Shown: piece after piece, positions 22,395 to 25,343 of the stretch
Numbering within the stretch: the first letter of the stretch is position 1
Layout of the letters: every line of letters starts with the position of its first letter
Assembly (NCBI RefSeq): GCF_036504375.1
Contig: NZ_DASXVH010000076.1
Coordinates: 1-25,343, forward strand
Source of the DNA: Novimethylophilus sp036504375
GTDB taxonomy: Bacteria; Pseudomonadota; Gammaproteobacteria; Burkholderiales; Methylophilaceae
Length of the DNA stretch: 25,343 nt
Direction: 5' to 3'
Notes under the pieces: generated by a model
The model's input: only the letters and a program-made list of their open reading frames with translations
Told to the model about the DNA's origin: nothing
The model's database searches: none
Made by a program: the position numbers and the translations under genes

Positions 22395-24071
22395 TCATGC
22401 CGTCTTCTCCCGGCGCCCCTTGCATTCCTGCACGATGAGCTTGCCGCGGCCGCCGTCGGCGATCTCGTCGTTGGAAACCTTGAAATTTTCCATGTTCATG
22501 GTGTGGTAGGTGTCGAAATACTTTTTGATTTCTTTTTCGATGCCGCGGTCGAAGTCCGGCTTGACGGTATGCGTCGCGCCCCAGGTGACCTTGACCACGT
22601 TGCCGTCCTTGACCACCAGCTGGCCGTCCTTGAACACGTAGTCCGGCTTGGCGAACATCTTCTCGCGGTCGGTGTCGTCGGTGTAGACCGTGATGTCGGC
22701 CGCGGCACCTGCGCCCAGGTGGCCGCGGTCGTGCAGGCCGACCAGCGTGGCGGCGCCGGCGCGGGTCATGATGGCGATTTCGTACAGGCTGTACTCGCGG
22801 TCGATGCTGGCCAGCGTGCTCATGGCCTGCGCATCCGGGCTGATGCGGGACAGCATTTCGTTGCGGAAGGTCTTGTCCATCAAGAGCTTGATCAGGTGCG
22901 GATAGCTGGTGAACGGCGCGCCGTTGGGGTGGTCGGTGGTGAGGAAGATGCGCCACGGGTCGTCGACCAGCAGGAAGATTTCCAGGCCGATCGCCCATTG
23001 CAGCGCGTTGACGAAATTCTGGTCCTTGTATTTGAACGGTACCACGCCGCAGCCGGCGTCGCATTCGATGTCCATGCACACCCATTTGTTGGGGCTGCCG
23101 TGGCCGGCGTTGCGATGCTGGACCATGTTGTCGCCGGAGGCGGTGACGGTCTGGCCGAACAGGATCTGGCCGACGTCGGCGGAAATGTTCTTGCGCTGGT
23201 TGATGGCTTCGGCGATGCGTGCGGCGCCCGATGAGAACTTGCGGTCGCCCTCGGTACCGTAGCTGTGAAACTGGATGTGCGTCAGGTGCAGCGGATAGCC
23301 TTCCACGCCGGCCATGGTGTTGAGCGAAGTTTCGACGTTGCCCGGCACGCCCAGATTGTTGCCGTGCACGTGCAGCGGGTGCGGCACGCCCAGTTCATGC
23401 ACCGCGCGCGACAGCGTTTTCAGCACTTCGCGCGGGGTAACTCCGTAAAAGACGTTTTGTTCGTCAAGGTCGAGAAAGCGCTGGTTGAACTTGAACGCGG
23501 AAATGCCGCCGGCGTTCACCACCTTGATGCCCATGGCCTGGCTGGAGTGCAGGATCCAGGCGACGTAATCGTTGATCGCATTCTGGTCTTTCTTCGCGGC
23601 CAGCATGCGCAGGAAGAAATCGTCGCTGCCTATCATCGCGTAGCCGCCCTTGTCGATGATGGGCGTATCGCCCATTTCCAGGTGGGCCTGGCGCGCGTTG
23701 ACGGGCAGCAGCGCGGGCTCGAAACCGGCGGTGTAGCCCATTTCGGCGTAGCGGTAGCCGGTGGTCAGCGTGGACGGTACCGCGTGGCCGCAGCCGGCGC
23801 GGCAGGTTTCGGTGTGGGCCACCGGGTCGCCTCTATGGTCTTCCGGTAGCAGCGTGCGGGCAATGTTGACCTTGCCGCCGCCGATGTGGGTATGCATGTC
23901 GATGGCGCCGGCCATCACCACTTTGCCGGACAGGTTGTATTCCTGGAAGACGGTTGCGCCGTCAAGCGGGCGGTCGACGATGCGGCCGTCGCGGACGTAG
24001 ATGTCCTTCACCTGCCCGTTGATGCCGTGCGCCGGATCGTAAACCGTGCCGCCGGTGAGTTTGATCAGCAT
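22395..24071 (-). CDS. fhcA: Formyltransferase/hydrolase complex subunit A (formyl-methylofuran hydrolase)
   Basis: The 558-residue subunit belongs to the amidohydrolase superfamily. It releases formate from formyl-methylofuran. Likely metal ligands seen are His60 and His62 in IDMHTHIGGG, Lys183 in GIKVVNAGG (aligning by context with the carboxylated lysine of FwdA), His234/His236 in HPLHVHGNN, His265 in LHLTHIQFH, and Asp380 in FLTTDHPNG. Ligand roles are inferred from the archaeal homologue. The start fits the family N-terminus MLIKLTGGTVYDP, and AAGGA lies nine bases upstream. It follows fhcB by 63 bases. Confidence 0.96.
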   Translation of the reverse strand: MLIKLTGGTVYDPAHGINGQVKDIYVRDGRIVDRPLDGATVFQEYNLSGKVVMAGAIDMHTHIGGGKVNIARTLLPEDHRGDPVAHTETCRAGCGHAVPSTLTTGYRYAEMGYTAGFEPALLPVNARQAHLEMGDTPIIDKGGYAMIGSDDFFLRMLAAKKDQNAINDYVAWILHSSQAMGIKVVNAGGISAFKFNQRFLDLDEQNVFYGVTPREVLKTLSRAVHELGVPHPLHVHGNNLGVPGNVETSLNTMAGVEGYPLHLTHIQFHSYGTEGDRKFSSGAARIAEAINQRKNISADVGQILFGQTVTASGDNMVQHRNAGHGSPNKWVCMDIECDAGCGVVPFKYKDQNFVNALQWAIGLEIFLLVDDPWRIFLTTDHPNGAPFTSYPHLIKLLMDKTFRNEMLSRISPDAQAMSTLASIDREYSLYEIAIMTRAGAATLVGLHDRGHLGAGAAADITVYTDDTDREKMFAKPDYVFKDGQLVVKDGNVVKVTWGATHTVKPDFDRGIEKEIKKYFDTYHTMNMENFKVSNDEIADGGRGKLIVQECKGRREKTA

Positions 24072-24080
24072 GCTGAAATT

Positions 24081-24085
24081 TCCTT
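24081..24085 (-). promoter_or_regulatory. Ribosome binding site of fhcA
   Basis: AAGGA on the minus strand stands nine bases before the fhcA ATG. Confidence 0.55.
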
Positions 24086-24134
24086 GAAGGGGTTATCCCG
24101 GGCGACGCAATATTGATTTGCGGACTGCATGGGA

Positions 24135-25343
24135 TTACAGGGCTTGTTCGATCGCGTTCAGTATCTCGCCCAGCGCGGGCAAAGAGCTGGCGCGCAGTGG
24201 TTTGAGCGGCAGCGACACCACGTTGTCGGTACGGAACATGATGCCGGGATGATCCGCCCCAGGCAGCCCCACCGGGATGAAAACGTCAGGCTCGCGTTCC
24301 AGCCTCATGTCCGGATGGCCGAACACCACCGTCGGCACATCGGTTGCGGGCGGCGTGCGCTCCGGGTTGAACGAGGAGATCCACAGCAATGCATCCGCCT
24401 CGCCGCTCGCCAGCAGGCGTTCGGTCGAGAAATGGTAGGGGTCGTGCTCGGGGTAGGTGCGCGCATAGGAGGTGCGCATCGGATAACCGCTGGTCCAGGT
24501 GGATACCTGGTTGGCATTCATGTCACCCTCGATGCCGCCGAGAGGCAAACCCGAGGCGCGCGTGGTCTTGTTCAGCGTCTTGACCAGTTCGGCAATATTC
24601 TGCACCGTGAGTTCGGCATGGGGGAAATCCAGCGGGGCCGCAGCCCAGGTGACCACGCTGTACTTGGCTAGAGCGAGGCGCTGCGCCAGTTGTTCCAGAT
24701 CGCTGACGGCGATGCCGGCCACTTCGGCCGCATGCAGCTTCTTGCCTCCGATCAATGCGCGCAGTACCGAGATGACTTCCGGCAGGCGTTCCAGGTCGCA
24801 CGGCAGCACGTCGGGCTTGCGTCCGTCCGGGGCGATGCCGGCGGAAGTGTCGAGGCCGCGGCCGCCCAGGTAGACGATCTCCCTGGTGGCGGTGTCCTGG
24901 CCGAACATGGTTTCGGCATTCCATACGTGGCGTTCAAAGAAACGGGGGAAGGTGCTGACGATGTCGGTGCCGATGATTACCAGGAGGTCGACGCGATTCC
25001 TCACCTCGGTCAGCGTGGTGATCTGCCAGCCGGAATTCTGCACTACCTGGATGTTGCGCATGAAGCCGTTCGAATTCATGTGGTCGAGCGCGGCCCCGGC
25101 CTTGTCGGCCAGGCTCATGGCGGCGCGCATGCCCTGGACTTCGGTGCCCAGGCCGGCAATTAAAGGATGTTGGGCCTGGCCGAGAATCTCGACGGCTTTT
25201 ACCATGGCATCCTTGAGCTCGGCAGGTTTGCCGCTGATGCGCGGCGAGGGAATGTGCGGTGCGCGACCGAAAAAGGTCACGCTTTTATGGCAGCCGTTCT
25301 TGCTGACATTGAGCTTGCCAGCGGCATCCCGTTCGATAGTGAG
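24135..25343 (-). CDS. fhcB: Formyltransferase/hydrolase complex subunit B, partial (5' end beyond the right edge)
   Basis: The visible 402 residues are the C-terminal part of FhcB, homologous to the molybdopterin subunit FwdB/FmdB of archaeal formylmethanofuran dehydrogenase. The frame runs unbroken through the window edge (TIERDAAGKLNVSKNGC just before a GTG at 25280), so that GTG is internal rather than the start. Recognisable stretches are QHPLIAGLGTEVQGMRAA, VDLLVIIGTDIVSTFPRFFERHVWN, and PLGGIEGDMNANQVSTWTSGYPMR. Bacterial FhcB is thought to have lost the redox function and to serve in formyl transfer or complex structure with polyglutamylated methylofuran. The N-terminal cysteine region that would test this lies outside. 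It heads the visible fhcBADC order. Confidence 0.92.
   Translation of the reverse strand, partial: LTIERDAAGKLNVSKNGCHKSVTFFGRAPHIPSPRISGKPAELKDAMVKAVEILGQAQHPLIAGLGTEVQGMRAAMSLADKAGAALDHMNSNGFMRNIQVVQNSGWQITTLTEVRNRVDLLVIIGTDIVSTFPRFFERHVWNAETMFGQDTATREIVYLGGRGLDTSAGIAPDGRKPDVLPCDLERLPEVISVLRALIGGKKLHAAEVAGIAVSDLEQLAQRLALAKYSVVTWAAAPLDFPHAELTVQNIAELVKTLNKTTRASGLPLGGIEGDMNANQVSTWTSGYPMRTSYARTYPEHDPYHFSTERLLASGEADALLWISSFNPERTPPATDVPTVVFGHPDMRLEREPDVFIPVGLPGADHPGIMFRTDNVVSLPLKPLRASSLPALGEILNAIEQAL

Noticed and set aside
25217..25280. GTG 25280 as the start of fhcB
   Set aside because: The frame stays open to the window edge and the protein would lack its N-terminal part; the gene is simply cut by the window.

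Overview
The window reads as the chromosome of a GC-rich proteobacterium, most likely a betaproteobacterium. It carries a tetrahydromethanopterin (H4MPT)-linked C1 oxidation module, an APS-type assimilatory sulfate reduction operon with its CysB-like regulator, and a multihaem cytochrome region. This combination fits methylotrophic or metal- and sulfur-oxidising Nitrosomonadales-like bacteria. That placement is inference from gene content, not a phylogeny. Nearly all genes lie on the minus strand, so operons read from right to left. Only cysB and a DUF302 gene are on the plus strand. No intergenic stretch exceeds about 205 bases. I see no tRNA, rRNA, CRISPR array, transposase or phage gene.

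Right third (25343 to 16103, minus): fhcB (5' end outside the window), fhcA, fhcD and fhcC encode the formyltransferase/hydrolase complex. They are followed closely by a two-gene NAD-dependent formate dehydrogenase: a fused gamma-beta subunit and a large molybdopterin subunit. Together they take formyl-H4MPT to formate and formate to CO2 plus NADH. A long imperfect hairpin sits directly after the dehydrogenase, and then a c-di-GMP phosphodiesterase of HD-GYP type (16037 to 14823).

Middle (14722 to 6688): cysB (+) with a GTGA-overlapping DUF302 gene is divergent from a minus-strand operon: TauE/SafE permease, cysI, DUF934 gene, cysH (APS reductase), cysD, cysN and fdxA. The shared promoter region holds a perfect short palindrome. 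The operon ends at a clear intrinsic terminator after fdxA. No cysJ flavoprotein or cysC kinase is present, so ferredoxin-driven sulfite reduction via APS is the simplest reading. A palindromic intergenic repeat separates cysH from cysD.

Left part (6485 to 1, minus): an NHL beta-propeller lipoprotein, a small three-helix membrane protein, a LuxE-like acyl-protein synthetase, a B12-binding radical SAM enzyme, a HemJ-like membrane protein, and a secreted cytochrome with at least seven CxxCH motifs that runs off the window. I do not recognise this combination as a named system. It is the best candidate here for undescribed biology. The cytochrome contains what looks like a compensated pair of single-base frameshifts.
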